Counted from the first letter of the stretch, positions 12,700 to 24,117 are shown. The stretch is 64,000 bases of DNA from Isoetes taiwanensis (GCA_021234155.1 JAJEKV010000053.1:6525424-6589423); one strand, 5' to 3'. Notes: generated from the letters alone by a model not told the origin. Translations and numbers: made by a program.

Positions 12700-13895
12700 T
12701 CCCCAAGATCTTCAACTGCAAAGTGTGGAGCATCCTGACGATATTGGTCTGCATGATGGCGGTACCGTTCCTGAGCCTGGACAAGGTGTCCCTGAAGATC
12801 ATCCTGGAGCTGACAAAGCTTGTCAAGTCGATCTTCGGCACTGGGGTTAATCGAATTAGAACCGGGAGCAATGAAGGACCAGCGCGGATGAGTAGCATAA
12901 TTCACAAAGAATGGCGTCTGCCTAGTGGAAGCATGAACTGAATTATTATAGGCAAACTCCGCCAACGGGAGCCAGGAAGTCCAGTCATCCTGCTGATAGC
13001 TGAGAAAACACCGCAAATACTGTTCCAGAGTCTGGTTGGTGCGTTCCACTTGGCCATTAGTCTCGGGGTGGTGCCCGGAAGACAGGTTGCGGTCCACTCC
13101 TAAGAGCTGCAGAAGCCGTTTCCAGAAACCGGCAACAAACTGGGGGCCCCGATCACTGATAGCAGAGTCTGGCAATCCATGAAGACGGACTACTTCCCGG
13201 AGGAACAGATCAGCCGTGCCTTCACTGGTGATGGTGGTACTGCATGGAATAAAGTGTGCCATCTTGGAGAACCGATCCACGACTACAAGGATGGCATCAT
13301 GCCCTTGAGAGGGTGGAAGTTCCACAATGAAATCTACTGAGATACTCTTCCATGGACCATCTGGGACTGGCAAGGGCTGGAGCAGACCGTGCAGGAGATG
13401 CTTAGGAGTCTTCGCCCGGCAACAAGTATCACAGGAGCGTACAAACGCCTCCACTGTGCGGCGGAGACCGGGCCACCAGTAATCTCGACCAATGAGCTCG
13501 AGAGTCTTGGCCACCCCAAAATGACCAGCTAGCGGAGTGTCATGACAGGACTGTAGAACTTGGAGCCTGGGATTCCCATCTGGGACATACAGGAGGCCAT
13601 TGCGGAACACGAGCCCATCCCGCACTTCAAACTGCTCATATTTCTCAGGGGAGGCGGCAGAAAACACTTCCTGAGCTAACGGGTCGGAGGGCAGAGCCCC
13701 CCGAACTGACTCCAACAGGACGGCATCATGAGGTCTGTCATATAAAGTGAGGGCCATGAACTGCAACCGGTCAGGTCCCAAAACCACCTGTGACTGTTGG
13801 TCAAATGCGGGATCTCCTGGCTTTGACTCGAGGGAGGAACGCCGAGACAAAGCGTCTGGCTTCCCCTGGAGTGCCCCGGGCCGATACTTGATCAC
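12700..13895 (-). CDS. Element A integrase (3'-truncated)
   Basis: Open minus-strand frame. From the N-terminus it has the RNase H/integrase connector (KYRPGALQGKPDALSRR), the HHCC zinc-binding module (SCHDTPLAGHFG, then CDTCCRAK), and the catalytic core with DDE residues in SVDFIVELP, SDRGPQF and NGQVERTNQTLEQ. The N-terminal part of the C-terminal domain follows (RYRHHADQYRQ, HFAVEDL). The motif after the last one should be the SH3-like and chromodomain region, but the frame runs into unrelated sequence. Integrase inserts element cDNA into host chromatin. The core looks intact; the truncation makes this copy unlikely to be autonomous. Confidence 0.9.
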
Positions 13896-14471
13896 AAAGT
13901 CTACACGTGACAGACAACACCTGCGTGTCCCACCGTGCCTGACGCCAGTTCAGAACTCGAGCAGACTGAAAATACTCCAAATTCTTGTGATCGGTGTACA
14001 CAGTGACCTTGTGAGGGGACCCTTCCAAGAACCTCCTCCATTCGTCAAAACAATCAACTATCGCCATCAGCTCCTTGTCATAAATGGGATAATTGATCTC
14101 TGCAGCCTGGAATTTCCTGGAATGGAAAGCAATGGGGTGCAACTCATGGTCATCCCCCTCCTGTGACAGAATACCCCCAAGGGCAAAGTCGGATGCATCC
14201 GCTTCTACCACATACGGCCGTGAAGGATCCGCATGGGCAAGGACTGGTGCCGAAGTGAAAGCATGTTTCAGAATGACGAAGGCCGTCTCTGCTTCCACAC
14301 TCCATTCGAAAGGCACATCCTTCGACGTAAGGCGCTCAAAGGAAGCACAATCTCCGAGTAATCCTTAATGAAGCGGCGATAAAAATTAGCAAACCCCAGG
14401 AAGCACTGGATATCTTTGACTGAAGAAAGTGTCTCCCACTCAAGCACGGTTCTGACCTTTTCTGGATCCAT
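13801..14471 (-). CDS. Element A RNase H and RT thumb/connection
   Basis: Two overlapping minus-strand frames, 14471-14268 and 14316-13801, shifted against each other near 14,300. The first has SVKDIQCFLGFANFYRRFIKDYS, the connection typical of Ty3/gypsy RT. The second has the RNase H signature VEADASDFALGGILSQ, then YDKELMAIVDCFDEWRRFLEG and VYTDHKNLEYF, supplying the catalytic acidic residues D, E and D. The frameshift breaks the polyprotein here. In the living element these domains are made as part of one Pol chain. Confidence 0.85.
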
Positions 14472-15030
14472 CGAAACACCATGAGGAGAGATGCAATGCC
14501 CTAAGAACTCAACGTGATTTTGCTCGAACTGGCACTAGCCCATGTTCACGCAACTTCTGAAGAACCTTCCGGACATGTTCTTCATGCTCTTCCAAGGTCT
14601 TTGAATAAATCAAGATGTCATCCAGGTAGATGATCACAAACAAATCCAGGAACTCACAGAAAACGTCTGCGGGGGATTGGTTAGGCCGAAAGGCATGACG
14701 ACGTACTCAAAATGTCCATACCGGGTCCGGAATGCTGTCTTCCATTCATCACCTTCTCTGATCCGGATAAGGTTGTAGGCACCACGGAGATCAATCTTGG
14801 TGAAATACCGTGCACCTTGCAGCCGCTCAAGCAATTCTGGAATCAGAGGCAGAGGGTACTGGTTGCGAACAGTGATCTTGTTCAACTCGCGGTAATCTAC
14901 AACCAACCGCAAAGATCCATTCTTCTTAGAGAGAAGAAGATGGGAGCGCCAACAGGTGACTGAGAATGCCGGATAAAACCTGTTGCAAGATTCTCCTCAA
15001 TGTAAGTGCGCAGAGTCTCCAACTCTGTCG
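14472..15030 (-). CDS. Element A reverse transcriptase palm, interrupted by element B
   Basis: Minus-strand frame 14963-14634 gives [35 protein letters not shown] and [12 protein letters not shown], followed in a shifted frame by [18 protein letters not shown] (about 14610-14560). YLDD is the catalytic motif. Upstream, at 15030-14964, the frame reads [19 protein letters not shown] and leads directly to the element B insertion. Breaks: a frameshift near 14,655 and a stop/shift near 14,530. The N-terminal residues of the RT are on the other side of element B, near 28,144. Confidence 0.88.
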
Positions 15031-15035
15031 GAGAC
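15031..15035. repeat. Target-site duplication gagac, left of element B
   Basis: The five bases gagac directly precede the TG of the left LTR. The same five bases follow the CA of the right LTR. Confidence 0.95.
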
Positions 15036-16682
15036 TGTGACGCTCCCTGCTAAACATACGGCGCCCAGCCGTACGCTCGGCAGGAAATCCCCCATCCGGC
15101 TCACAACCGCCGCGGGCCCGCCGTCTACCCGCTCTCGAGGTGACCCTTAGTGCGGGGGAGGGAATCTGAAAGGTGTCTTGGCGCGCCCCTTCCCCTATGG
15201 GCTCCTATAACAGCGGAAGCGATAACACGTCAGAACTAGCATCAAACATATACGAATACTACCCCGAGGGGTAGTGCATCACACATATACCAATGCAAAG
15301 ATGATAATCATGAACCATAAAACATGAGAGCTCCTACCCTGGTTCAGACTCATAAGGAGGATGACTGACCGGCTAGGCCTCAAGATAGAGCAGACCGAGT
15401 CATGGCAATGGCGAGGGCTGGCATAGAACAATGGCTAGGGTTGACCACTCCATCCGCCCCTCCTGTGCATACTTTGCAGATGGGCTAGATCAGGCTCTGA
15501 CAGGACTCTAGCCTTCCGGAAACGCAATCCCATGGTATCACCCATCGGGACTACTCCAGGTTGCATCTCCCTGGTCCGATGAGGCAGGAAGGGTTGCATC
15601 TCCCCTTCCCAGGGTCTAGAGGTGCCGTGGGCGGCTAGAGAATCGTGGCGACACACACACGGTCGTGCCGGATGAACCCCCAAAACGAGAGCCAAGCCAT
15701 CACTTGCAGCTCTCGAGAGGCGTGGCAACACCATTGCCCGGGGAGGTGTCGGACCCATGCTCGCCCACTGCTAAGTGACCGACCATAAGCCTAGCCCACT
15801 ATGGGATCCCCCGAAGCCCCCACTCGGCAGGGATCCTCCCTCCACATTCCCTCTAGCCCCGTTATCCGGTCTTTGAGTCAGTATCATAGCCTCCATAGCC
15901 GGTGGGCTCCTATGCACAGGCCGCAACTAATAGGAACTAAGGGATCTACTCTAGGAACATACTACATATGGCCCTAGGTCTCTACCCCCCTTCCCAATAC
16001 AAGAGGAGCAAACATGATCAACCATCAACATATAATCATCACATCATGAGAATAATCATAAGAAGAACATCTTAACCTAATCATACAAATCTAACTAATA
16101 GTTAGGGTTCCTTGATTAGGGTTCAAGATGTTGAATATGGGCTCTAGGATGGCTCTACTCTAGATACAAGATACTAGCATATCTGGAATGCTAATTCCAG
16201 ATAAGCTATCACAACTGCTATCCTACATACCGCTCCCGAAGCTCTCCCCCGGATCCCGGGCCTCCATGGTCTTCGACTCACAAGCTGCTGTTCCTCCTCC
16301 AAGAACAGGTCTACCCTGCTGGGGCTGCTGCACCAGCCTATGCCACAACGAACGATGTTCGAAACGGGGTTTCGAACAAGTAGGTGAGTCTCTGGGTGCT
16401 AGGGCTGGAAAGAGGTCTAGGGTTAGGGTTTATGCCTATATAAGTTAGGTCCACCTAGGATGCCACGTGGCACCAATCGGGTGAGTCTTGTGTGGCGGTG
16501 CCCCAATAGGTTAAGGCCACATGGATAATGGCTTAACCTATGGTTGGCTAAGTTATGAGAATAACTTGGCCATGCCCCCTAGTGCCACCCTTATGGTATA
16601 CAAGGCTATGAATGATAGACTTGTATGGTGACGGATCCAGGAATATACGTATTTATAGCGTATATTCCCCTGGACCGTCACA
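15036..16682 (-). repeat. Element B 3' LTR (left copy)
   Basis: 1,647 bp, starting TGTGACGCTCC and ending GGACCGTCACA, so the ends form a 7-bp inverted repeat with TG..CA termini. It matches the right copy almost throughout; small differences sit mainly at CTG/CCG-type triplets (for example aatctgaaagg here against aatacgaagg at about 26,627). It contains a perfect hairpin tgttcgaaac/gtttcgaaca at 16356-16378 and a TATA/telo-box block at 16423-16444. Confidence 0.95.
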
Positions 16683-16718
16683 TTCTCCCCCCCTTAGGAC
16701 AATGCTGTCCTCAGCATT
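16683..16718 (-). promoter_or_regulatory. Element B polypurine tract with adjacent hairpin
   Basis: On the minus strand, taagggggggagaa (16696-16683) abuts the 3' LTR, the expected place for the plus-strand DNA primer. Just upstream is a palindrome aatgctg-agga-cagcatt (16718-16701). The same hairpin plus purine tract plus TGTGACG occurs in plus orientation at 31473-31515 in element C, so the arrangement is conserved between elements. Confidence 0.85.
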
Positions 16719-17599
16719 GCGCTAAGGTGACGAACCTACCTTATACCTGCAACAAAACAACATGTCATAACCTTTAATTTTACTTTAGTAATCAAGTTTT
16801 ATTAGTTAAAGGTCAAAATTTAGGCTATATTTGTACTTATACAAAATTATATAGCCTTAACACGGTTATTTCCTACGATAATTCAAACATTATTATAAGA
16901 GTTATTAGGGTTCATAATCTAAATTATGGCTCCCCCTAGCTTCTCGTAACGCGCTCCTCGTTGAGGTCCTCCTTCTACTTGCCTGCAAAAAGGAGCACAT
17001 TACGTTAGTTTAGTTAATAATTTGTGGTTTTAGGGGACCACCCCCCTTACCTCCTTGAGCCGAACTACTGGCTCAAGGTTGTCCTACTACCTTGCCCAAG
17101 ATCATGGCCCTTTCGGATTTGAGCTTAGGGATCATTTAAGATGCTCCCATCATTGCCCATGATCGAGTGCTACCTTGTACACGATCCCCCGGATCGAGTA
17201 CACCCCAGTGCATCATGCCCCGAGGGTTTCAGCTAGGGAACGTCTCACGATCCCATCATCAGCAAGATGATCACTTAAGCTTCACCATGACCCTCCTACG
17301 GCCGGTGCGTGATTCCCGCATCGTGGCATAGAGATCATCCGATCGATGTCCCATCATCGCCCACCATGCCTCATTCCTCACTCACATGACCCTAATGGTC
17401 ATGCGCACCTCTTGGTGCGTGTGGCCTAGAGAATGCCCTAAAGGCGTATCCCATCATCGCCCCCACACGATCCAAGGTTCCGCACATGCACCCTCCTAAC
17501 TAGAATGCATCGCCCGGGCTCAAAGCTAAGCGCAACATACTAGCTAACCACCGGCAAGTCGGGGTCGACCAAGTTGGGAGACGACTTCGCCCATCAAAC
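16719..17599 (-). other. Element B 3' untranslated region
   Basis: Between the integrase tail and the PPT hairpin there is no sustained frame. The sequence is rich in short imperfect repeats around catcatcgccc and gatcc. I see no further gene. Confidence 0.6.
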
Positions 17600-18900
17600 T
17601 CCTTCATAAACTCGGGTATTGCTTCTCCAAATCCCGCTTCAATACCCACGCCGCATCTTCCACGGGTAAGTGCTTCCACTTAACCGGTATTGAGGAACTG
17701 AGACCTCCTAGTCTTCTTGAATGACTTATCAAGAAGTAACTCGGGGCACTATTTCTACTTGCTCCTCCGTCATTTCCAACAAGGTTGGAGTATCCAAAAC
17801 CTCCTCAGGGTTAGGATTGTGCCTTTTTAATAAACTTACGTGGAAGACCTTGTGGACCTTAAGATGGGCTGGAAGATCCAACTTATAGGCTTGAGAGCCC
17901 ACTCTCTCTAAAATCTTGAACGGCCCAGCCCACCTAGGGGCAAGCTTCTTGCAGCTCCCAATCCGCAGCTTGGCTTGCTTCACCTTGATCTTCAACCAAA
18001 CGGTATCTCCCACCTTAAACTCCCTTACGGTCCTGTGCTTGTCGGCTACACTCTTCTGCCGACTTCTTGCTGCCAATAAATAACCCCTTACTTCCTCTAC
18101 TAGTTGCTGCATATCCCCTAACATCTGTTGGGACACTTCTACCTTGGACACAGGATTGTGCCAGGTATCCGGGGTTAAGCACTGGTAGCCGTAGTTCACC
18201 ATGAAAGGCTTACATCCGGGATGACTCCCCTTGCAAGTAATCGCTTTGTAGGCTTAATTCCACCAAGTGAATGTACTCATCCCACTTGGACTGCTTGTTC
18301 CACACATAGCTTCGAAGCATGTCCTCAATGATCCGATTGGTCCTTTCCGTCTGGCCATCTGTTTGGGGATGATATGCCGTGCTCATGGAGAGCTTCGTCT
18401 GAATGGTGCTAAAGAGATCCTGCCAAAAGGCACTCATAAACTTAGAATCTCTATCAGATATTATCTCCCGAGGCATGCCATGGAGTCTAAAAATCTCCCT
18501 TACAAATAACTTTGCAGTATCTAATGCGGTGTCAGTAGTTTTGCAAGGCACAAAATGCGCCATCTTTGATAACTTATCTACGACAACCATCAATGCATCC
18601 TTGCCTCGAAGAGTTCTAGGGAGACCTGTGATGAAATCCATGCTTATGACCTCCCACTTTGCATTTGGCACCCCCTAATGGCTCTAAAGCACCGGAATCC
18701 GTAGCTTGCTCGCGCTTGGTCTCGGGCTGACACAACTGGCAATCCCGAATATATGCAGCTATCTGCTTCTTCATACCTGGCCAGAAGTAGCTACTTCGAA
18801 TCTTGAAATAGGTCTTCATAAAGCCAGCATGCCCTGCTATTGGGCTGTTATGTGTGTCATGAAGAATTAACTTCCTTACCCCCGATGATAGGGCACACAC
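17600..18900 (-). CDS. Element B integrase with chromodomain-like tail
   Basis: Frames 18900-18616, 18671-18210 and 18202-17729. The zinc-binding module is LHDTHNSPIAGHAGFMK then CQLCQPETK. The catalytic core has SMDFITGLP, IISDRDSKF and QTERTNRIIEDML, supplying D, D and E. The C-terminal domain reads FKVGDTVWLKIK, GPFKILERVGSQAYKLDLP, KVHKVFHVSLLKRH. Beyond 17,729, in shifted frames, the minus strand gives KWKHLPVEDAAWVLKRDLE (about 17,680-17,620), which resembles the end of a chromovirus chromodomain. Such tails direct insertion to heterochromatin. Confidence 0.85.
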
Positions 18901-19631
18901 AACTTATGCTTGTGATACAACAGTTGCCTTCCTTCTTATAATGTTTGAAGGCTTCCCGCTCCTTATATCCGTTTCGCTTCCTTGGAAAGACTTTCCCATA
19001 CCTCCTTGAAGTCTACATCTGTTGGCAAGGACTCTTCAATCTTCTTGCCAAACTCACTCGAAAGAGTGGAAATCGTGATTACAATGCGCCCTTGTCCGAA
19101 ATGGTCTCCCCGGAGAGGGCATCCGCTACAACATTAAGCTTACCGTGCTTATATATAATATCAAAATCATACTCCTCAAGGAATTCCATCCACCTCCTTT
19201 GCCTTAAGTTGAGGAGTGGTCGGGTGAAAAATATACCAAGGCTCGGTGATCAAGATCTAACTCAAACTTCCTTCCCAAAGAAATAATGCCTCCATATCCT
19301 CAATGCCCCGACAATGGCTAGCAGCTCCCGATCATGGGTTGGGTAGCGTTGTTCGGCGCCGTTCATCTTCTTCGAAGTCGAGGGCGACTACCCTTCCTTC
19401 TTGCATCAAGATCGCCTCTGTTGCTATCTTGCTTGCATCCGTTGCTATCAACTTATCCTTACCGGATCCGGAGAACAAGCACCGGTGTGCTGTTGTTAAG
19501 GCCTCTTTAAGCTTCTCAAAAGAAGCTTGACTTTTTCTAACCAATGGCTAGCCCAATCCTTAATCTTCTTGGCCTTAGTGAGGTCCGGACGGAGGGGACG
19601 CCCACCTAGCAAAGTCCTTCACTTTAACTTT
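18901..19631 (-). CDS. Element B RNase H region (degraded frame)
   Basis: A 70-codon frame (19544-19332) holds ASFEKLKEALTTAHRCLFSG and LIATDASKIATEAILMQEGR, the first RNase H block, including its catalytic Asp. The remainder to 18,901 is coding only with several frame changes; fragments of the KELLAIV-type and DHQSL-type blocks can be inferred only weakly. It lies in the correct place between RT and integrase. Confidence 0.65.
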
Positions 19632-20344
19632 CTATAGTATCCCGCCAACCCGAGAAAGCTTCTTACTTCGCCACATTCCTTGAGCTGGCCAATCAACTAT
19701 TGCCTCAATCTTAGATGGATCTCGTGGAGATTCCCCTGATGTTACCACATGCCCCAAATACTCCACTCTACTGCTGGTAAAGTGGCACTTAGAGAGCTTC
19801 CCATACAACCTATGACGCCTCAACTTCTCCAACACTTTCCCGAGATGTCGACAATGCTCTTCCGGGGACTTGTCTGAGATTAGGATGTCGTCGAAGAAGA
19901 CAATAACAAACTCATCCAAGAAGTCTCTCAAGATATCGTTCATGAGGCGATAAACGTTAAGGGAGCGTTGGACAATCCAAAGGGCATTATCAGTAAACTC
20001 AAAATGACCATACCCGCTGCTCAAAGCGGCCTTATGGATGTCCTCTTCTTTTTTATTCTTATCTGATGGTATCCTGATCTTAAATCAATCTTAGAGAATA
20101 CCTTTGCTCCTTGTAGCTGATCCATTAGGTCATCCGCCCTTGGCAATGCATACTTATTCTTTATCGTCTGCTTATTGAGCTGGCGATAGTCTATGCACAT
20201 TCTTAAGCTCCCATCTTTCTTCTTGACAAAGAGTATAGGTGCTCCGAAAGGAGACACACTTGCTCTTATAAATCCAAGCTCGAGCAATTCTGCCACTGTT
20301 TCTTGAGCTCGGCCAATGCGGGATGCTCATTCTATATGGCGCTT
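19632..20344 (-). CDS. Element B reverse transcriptase (frameshifted)
   Basis: Pieces 20296-20021 and 20024-19632 in different frames. Motifs in order: [74 protein letters not shown] (the catalytic YxDD with FFDD) and [20 protein letters not shown]. The expected PFGLTNAP block is damaged near 19,980. At least two indels break the frame in this copy. Confidence 0.88.
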
Positions 20345-22392
20345 TTATCGGTCGGCCAGATCCGGAGCCAATGTGATCTCACATTCCACACCCCTATAAG
20401 GTGGCAGCTGCCGGATTTCATCCGGAAATACATCCCTGAATTCTGAAATAAGCCTTGCTATCTGCCTGGGCAGCTGATTTCCCTTTGTGTCACTTCCATC
20501 CTGCTTGCCTGGCTCAACTGATTCCATCCTCAAGATGTAATCCACCTTATTCCTTTCTATACTCTTCCTTAGCTGCTTCAAAGAAATACACTGCATAGGG
20601 GATTCTAGCTTCTTACCTTTCACTATCAACTTGCTGCCGTCTGGTGCCGTCATGGTGACTTCGTTCCGGTCACAATCAATTACTGCTTTAGCTGGCTTCA
20701 AGAATTCCATCCCCACAATAAGATCATACCTTCCAATATCCATGACTTCTGCTCCCATCGGCCATTTAGCCCCACTAAGATCTATGTCAAAGATGATTCT
20801 CCTCCCCTTAGTGTGCCGGATGGCGCCGTTTGCCATAGCTACTGGCCTTGGCTTAGACTTCAATACCTTGTTCTTCATTAGAGCAGCCAGTCTAGGAGAT
20901 GCAAAATTATGAGAGCTACCTGTATCTATGAGGACTACATATGGCTTACTATCTATGATTCCCTCAGCCGCAATGACCGTTGACTGATTCTCTATATCAT
21001 CTGACTCAATGTTTGCACATATGTGGCACTCACCATCTATGAAGTCCTGGGCCTCCTGCTGTTCATCGTCCTCGTCCGCTTCTGTTGGGGAGTCCCAATC
21101 CATAAGCTCTGCCAAGGCTGACTGCATGACGAATGGACAATCATGTGTCCTGTGCCCTGGCTGGAAGCACCTGAAGCATAACTTCTTCTCAATGCATTCC
21201 TGTCTCTTTTCCTTCGGCAGACTGTCTAGGAGACGCTTAAGAGCACTTCCCCCTGATGCATTCTGTGGCTTACGGTCCCCAAAAGCTTTGCTCTTATCCT
21301 TACCTTGCTGCTGGCCCCCTGATGGTGTAGCTGCTGATTGCTTACCCTGATATTGTCCCTGATACTGCCCTGAACTCTTACCCCTGAAGGTTGACTGCTT
21401 CTCTGCTGGAGTTGCTGGTGCCTCCTCCAAACTTATAGCTTTATCTTCGGCCTCTGCAACTGACCTTGGGTTGATTGCTCTAACAAGCCTCTTGATATTG
21501 CTGTTCAACCCCTCAATATAGGTGTCCACTGCTTGCCTTTCTGATACTCCCGGGACATGAAGTCTAAGTCTCATGAATTCTTCGGTATACTTAGCCACTG
21601 ATAAGGTACCCTGATTCAACCTGTAAAACTGCTGAATCTGTCTACTAGTATGAGACCTCGGCACATAGTGCTTGCGGAAAGCCTTGCTGAAGGTCTTAAA
21701 CCTGCAATTATTCCTCTTCAGCTTGTTGGACTTAGCATATCCCTTCCACCAGATCCTTGCCGGTCCAATAAGGTTAGCTGTCGCGACTTTCCCTATGTCC
21801 TTGTCTTTCATACCGTATGAGTTGCCAAATTCTTCCATTTCATCCAGCCATGCTTCAGCCTCCATGCCTGATCTGTCTTTCCCTGAAAACTGGCCCAGCT
21901 TCCTTGTCTTCCACACATTGCTCATAGCACTATCCACCTTTTTCTGATAGTCATCCGTCTTTCTTGCCCTTTTTCTTGCCTTAGGTGTGTCGACTCACCA
22001 CCGTTTGAGCTAGAGCCGCGCCACCGGAAGAACTATCCGATGAGCCGGAACTAGATGATGATGGACTCCCCGGTTCTCCTTCTTCGTCTCTTGTCCCTGA
22101 CGTTGCCGTGGTTGCCCTCCCCTTCCTGCTGAGGGACTTCGTCACCACCCGGAACACAAGGTGGAGGCGGAGGACCATCTTCTTGTGCATTCATGAGAGG
22201 TGTCGCCCAGTTGATGAGATGTTGCATCTGATTCCTCATCTGTACCAACCTTGCATTAACCGGGCCCGTGACATATCCCCGCTCAAAGTCTTCCCCGCTC
22301 TCGCCGAACAAGTTCCTTGGTACCCAATTATGGTGGTCGGTGCTGGTCCCGAGACCCCGTGACTTGAGTTCCTTGCTGCAAGTATTGGTCAT
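20345..22392 (-). CDS. Element B gag and aspartic protease
   Basis: The N-terminal part is in two shifted frames (22392-22051 and about 22190-21981). From 21937 one 530-codon frame continues. It has a Ty3-type Gag (ARIWWKGYAKSNK, FSKAFRKHYVPRS, YTEEFMRLRLHVPG), a CCHC zinc knuckle CFRCFQPGHRTHDC near 21150, and a retroviral-type protease with active site VLIDTGSSHNFASPRL (about 20940-20890). The segment leads into RT with VFPDEIRQLPPYRGVECEI. Gag packages the RNA; the protease cleaves the polyprotein. The Gag-Pol fusion is in one frame here, with no slippage site needed. Confidence 0.9.
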
Positions 22393-22598
22393 TAATACGT
22401 GTTATTAAGTTAGGCAATGATCATTATTGCTTACAATTAAATTGTTGTTAGCCACAAAAGAAATCATATGAAAACTTCATTTATAGGTCAACATCATAGT
22501 AGTACATTAATTAGTATATAGGAATACATTCACTAGACTTCATGATAATACTTAAGAAGAATTACAATATACTTAAATCTTATGAGACAATTCTTCCA
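22393..22598. other. Short AT-rich spacer between ORF2 and gag of element B
   Basis: About 200 bp, clearly more AT-rich than flanking coding DNA. It may hold a splice acceptor or internal leader for gag expression; none can be proved by eye. Confidence 0.35.
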
Positions 22599-23264
22599 TC
22601 AATGATGTCGCTTGAAGAAGTTCTTGATTTTCTTGTATGCTGTGCCCTTTCCCATGTTCTCGCAAAGATTCTCGCCCGACCCTCCCTCTAATGCTCTTGC
22701 CACCTGTGGTGCTGGTAGTTCTGGTGCAGTTGCCGCTACCACTGACAAGTGCGCATCTCTGAGGTGGCCCCTTGCGAAGTCGAGGGCGTGAAGTGCTACT
22801 GCTCTCTTAAAGAGTATAACATGGTCCATTCCGACATCTATCTTGGCGTGATGCCCAAACCCTGTAAGCGCTATAAGGAGCGCCACTGATTCTTCACCTC
22901 TTGGGCTGAACTCCTTGTGAAAGACTATCATCTGACCTTGGCTAAGGGCCGGAAGATAGTACCTGAGTGATTTACCCCTATGTGGCCCCGTGGCTCCAGT
23001 GCCTTTCCTGCCCGCTGCCTGCCCGACGATGTCTATTGCTGTAAGATCTTCGTGGTCCCTCCACATTGTTGCTGCGTTTTCTAGATTAATGCTACTAGAT
23101 GCCTCGCGCATGCTCCTGGAGCGGACTGGTCGGCTCGAACTTGGGCCCCTTCCCGGCTTGTACAACCTGCTTTGGATCTCCTGAAATTCCTCCTCTGGAA
23201 TGTCGGGTTGTTTGTTCTTGAAACATCCGCCTTTATCTGGCTGGTGCGCTTGGATATCCGACAT
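22599..23264 (-). CDS. Element B unknown ORF2 (221 aa)
   Basis: Starts MSDIQAHQPDKGG, overlapping the end of ORF1 by 32 bp in another frame. That fits either a compact arrangement or a single longer protein split by an indel. The middle has a basic Ser/Arg stretch (SSSRPVRSRSMRE), followed by a more hydrophobic folded-looking half (VALLIALTGFGHHAKIDVGM) and a strongly basic end (KKIKNFFKRHH). Not recognised. Gag begins about 200 bp further on. Confidence 0.55.
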   Translation of the reverse strand: MSDIQAHQPDKGGCFKNKQPDIPEEEFQEIQSRLYKPGRGPSSSRPVRSRSMREASSSINLENAATMWRDHEDLTAIDIVGQAAGRKGTGATGPHRGKSLRYYLPALSQGQMIVFHKEFSPRGEESVALLIALTGFGHHAKIDVGMDHVILFKRAVALHALDFARGHLRDAHLSVVAATAPELPAPQVARALEGGSGENLCENMGKGTAYKKIKNFFKRHH

Positions 23265-24117
23265 GGTTTCCTAGCAGGGAGGAATGTCGCTCGGCTACCT
23301 CCCTCGGGATCTCCTGATAGGAGTAGTCGATGAAGTCGCTACCCTGTTCCTGTGCCATTAGTCCTAGGAGCTCGTCTATCCGGAGGTTTTCCTCTTGGCA
23401 ATAGGGAAGGTTAAGGATGTCGGTGGCGAATATATACTCCTCTCCGTCAATGATCACTGGGGTGAGGGCCGTGATACCTATTGGCGGTTCGAAATCTCGC
23501 CTTAGCCCCTCGTGTTGCTGAGCTATACGCCTCTCCATCCTTCTTGCCTCGCTTATCTCCCAGCTTGGGTTCTCTTCCTCTTCTTCCTCATAGTCCTGCT
23601 CGATCTGCAGTCTAGGTGTTTCTGATGTAGACCCATGGTATTCGTATTGCGCTGTTTCGATCTCGAGGATACCTATCTGCTGCCTTCGAGTGTCGAGAGG
23701 AGCTAAATCCAAGGGTTGAATGGACGGCTCGCCTGGTTGGTTGACTGCTCTATACTGCATGAATAAGGCTAAAGCTGCCTGGTTTGAGACGTACCTATGC
23801 CTATGATGCTTACAGGTCATGTAGTCTGGCATGTTTCTGGTTCTATCCCACAACCTACTCTTGCCCCTAGATCCCCCACCTATGGCTTGGGCAAGGGTGT
23901 CTAAGGAGACCCATTTCCCCCCCCTAGGTGGCAAGCTGACCTCCCCGGGTAAAATGAGCTGATCATATTGACAAATGATGTCAGTGTAGTAAGGAGTTCT
24001 GGTTAGGGTGGCGTGAAGATCAAAGAGATGATCGAAGACATGAAAGGCTTGGTCAGCAGGGAGTTCACGGATGTGATTGGAATCATTGTACCATCTAACA
24101 AAGTTTGATGGTGCCAT
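23233..24117 (-). CDS. Element B unknown ORF1 (about 294 aa)
   Basis: Open minus-strand frame; I prefer the ATG at 24117 (MAPSNFVRWYND) because upstream residues look like leader sequence. No family recognised. Visible features: an N-terminal aromatic-rich part (HVFDHLFDLHATLTRTPYYT), a central basic segment (KHHRHRYVSNQ), an acidic run (DYEEEEEENPSWE) and a C-terminal YSYQEIPREVAERH. No zinc knuckle and no membrane segment. It ends 32 bp inside ORF2. It could be an additional Gag-like structural protein or a captured host gene. Confidence 0.6.
   Translation of the reverse strand: MAPSNFVRWYNDSNHIRELPADQAFHVFDHLFDLHATLTRTPYYTDIICQYDQLILPGEVSLPPRGGKWVSLDTLAQAIGGGSRGKSRLWDRTRNMPDYMTCKHHRHRYVSNQAALALFMQYRAVNQPGEPSIQPLDLAPLDTRRQQIGILEIETAQYEYHGSTSETPRLQIEQDYEEEEEENPSWEISEARRMERRIAQQHEGLRRDFEPPIGITALTPVIIDGEEYIFATDILNLPYCQEENLRIDELLGLMAQEQGSDFIDYSYQEIPREVAERHSSLLGNHVGYPSAPAR

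Larger units (their letters stand above)
12700..15035 (-). mobile_element. Ty3/gypsy element A, 3' part (RT to integrase), truncated
   Basis: This is the downstream part of a Ty3/gypsy element read right to left: reverse transcriptase, RNase H, integrase. Similarity stops after the integrase C-terminal motif HFAVEDL near 12,700, and neither a chromodomain nor a 3' LTR follows, so the element is truncated on this side. Its other part (gag, protease, 5' LTR) lies at 28,139-31,300. The two halves are separated by element B, which sits in the RT region. Joining them across one copy of the gagac duplication gives an uninterrupted frame (GLS then PTELETL). The RT (RVVD-type palm, GLTNPP, YLDDIL) resembles sushi-ichi/Tcn1-type chromoviruses more than the common seed-plant clades; that is a judgement from motifs. 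Confidence 0.9.

Noticed and set aside
16418..16432. Interstitial telomere repeat (agggttagggttt)
   Set aside because: Only about two units, at a promoter position; better read as a telo-box element.
16188..16448. Plus-strand ORF in the LTR of element B (repeated at 27641-27904)
   Set aside because: Lies antisense to the LTR transcript and has no domain; the N-terminal frames differ between the two LTRs.
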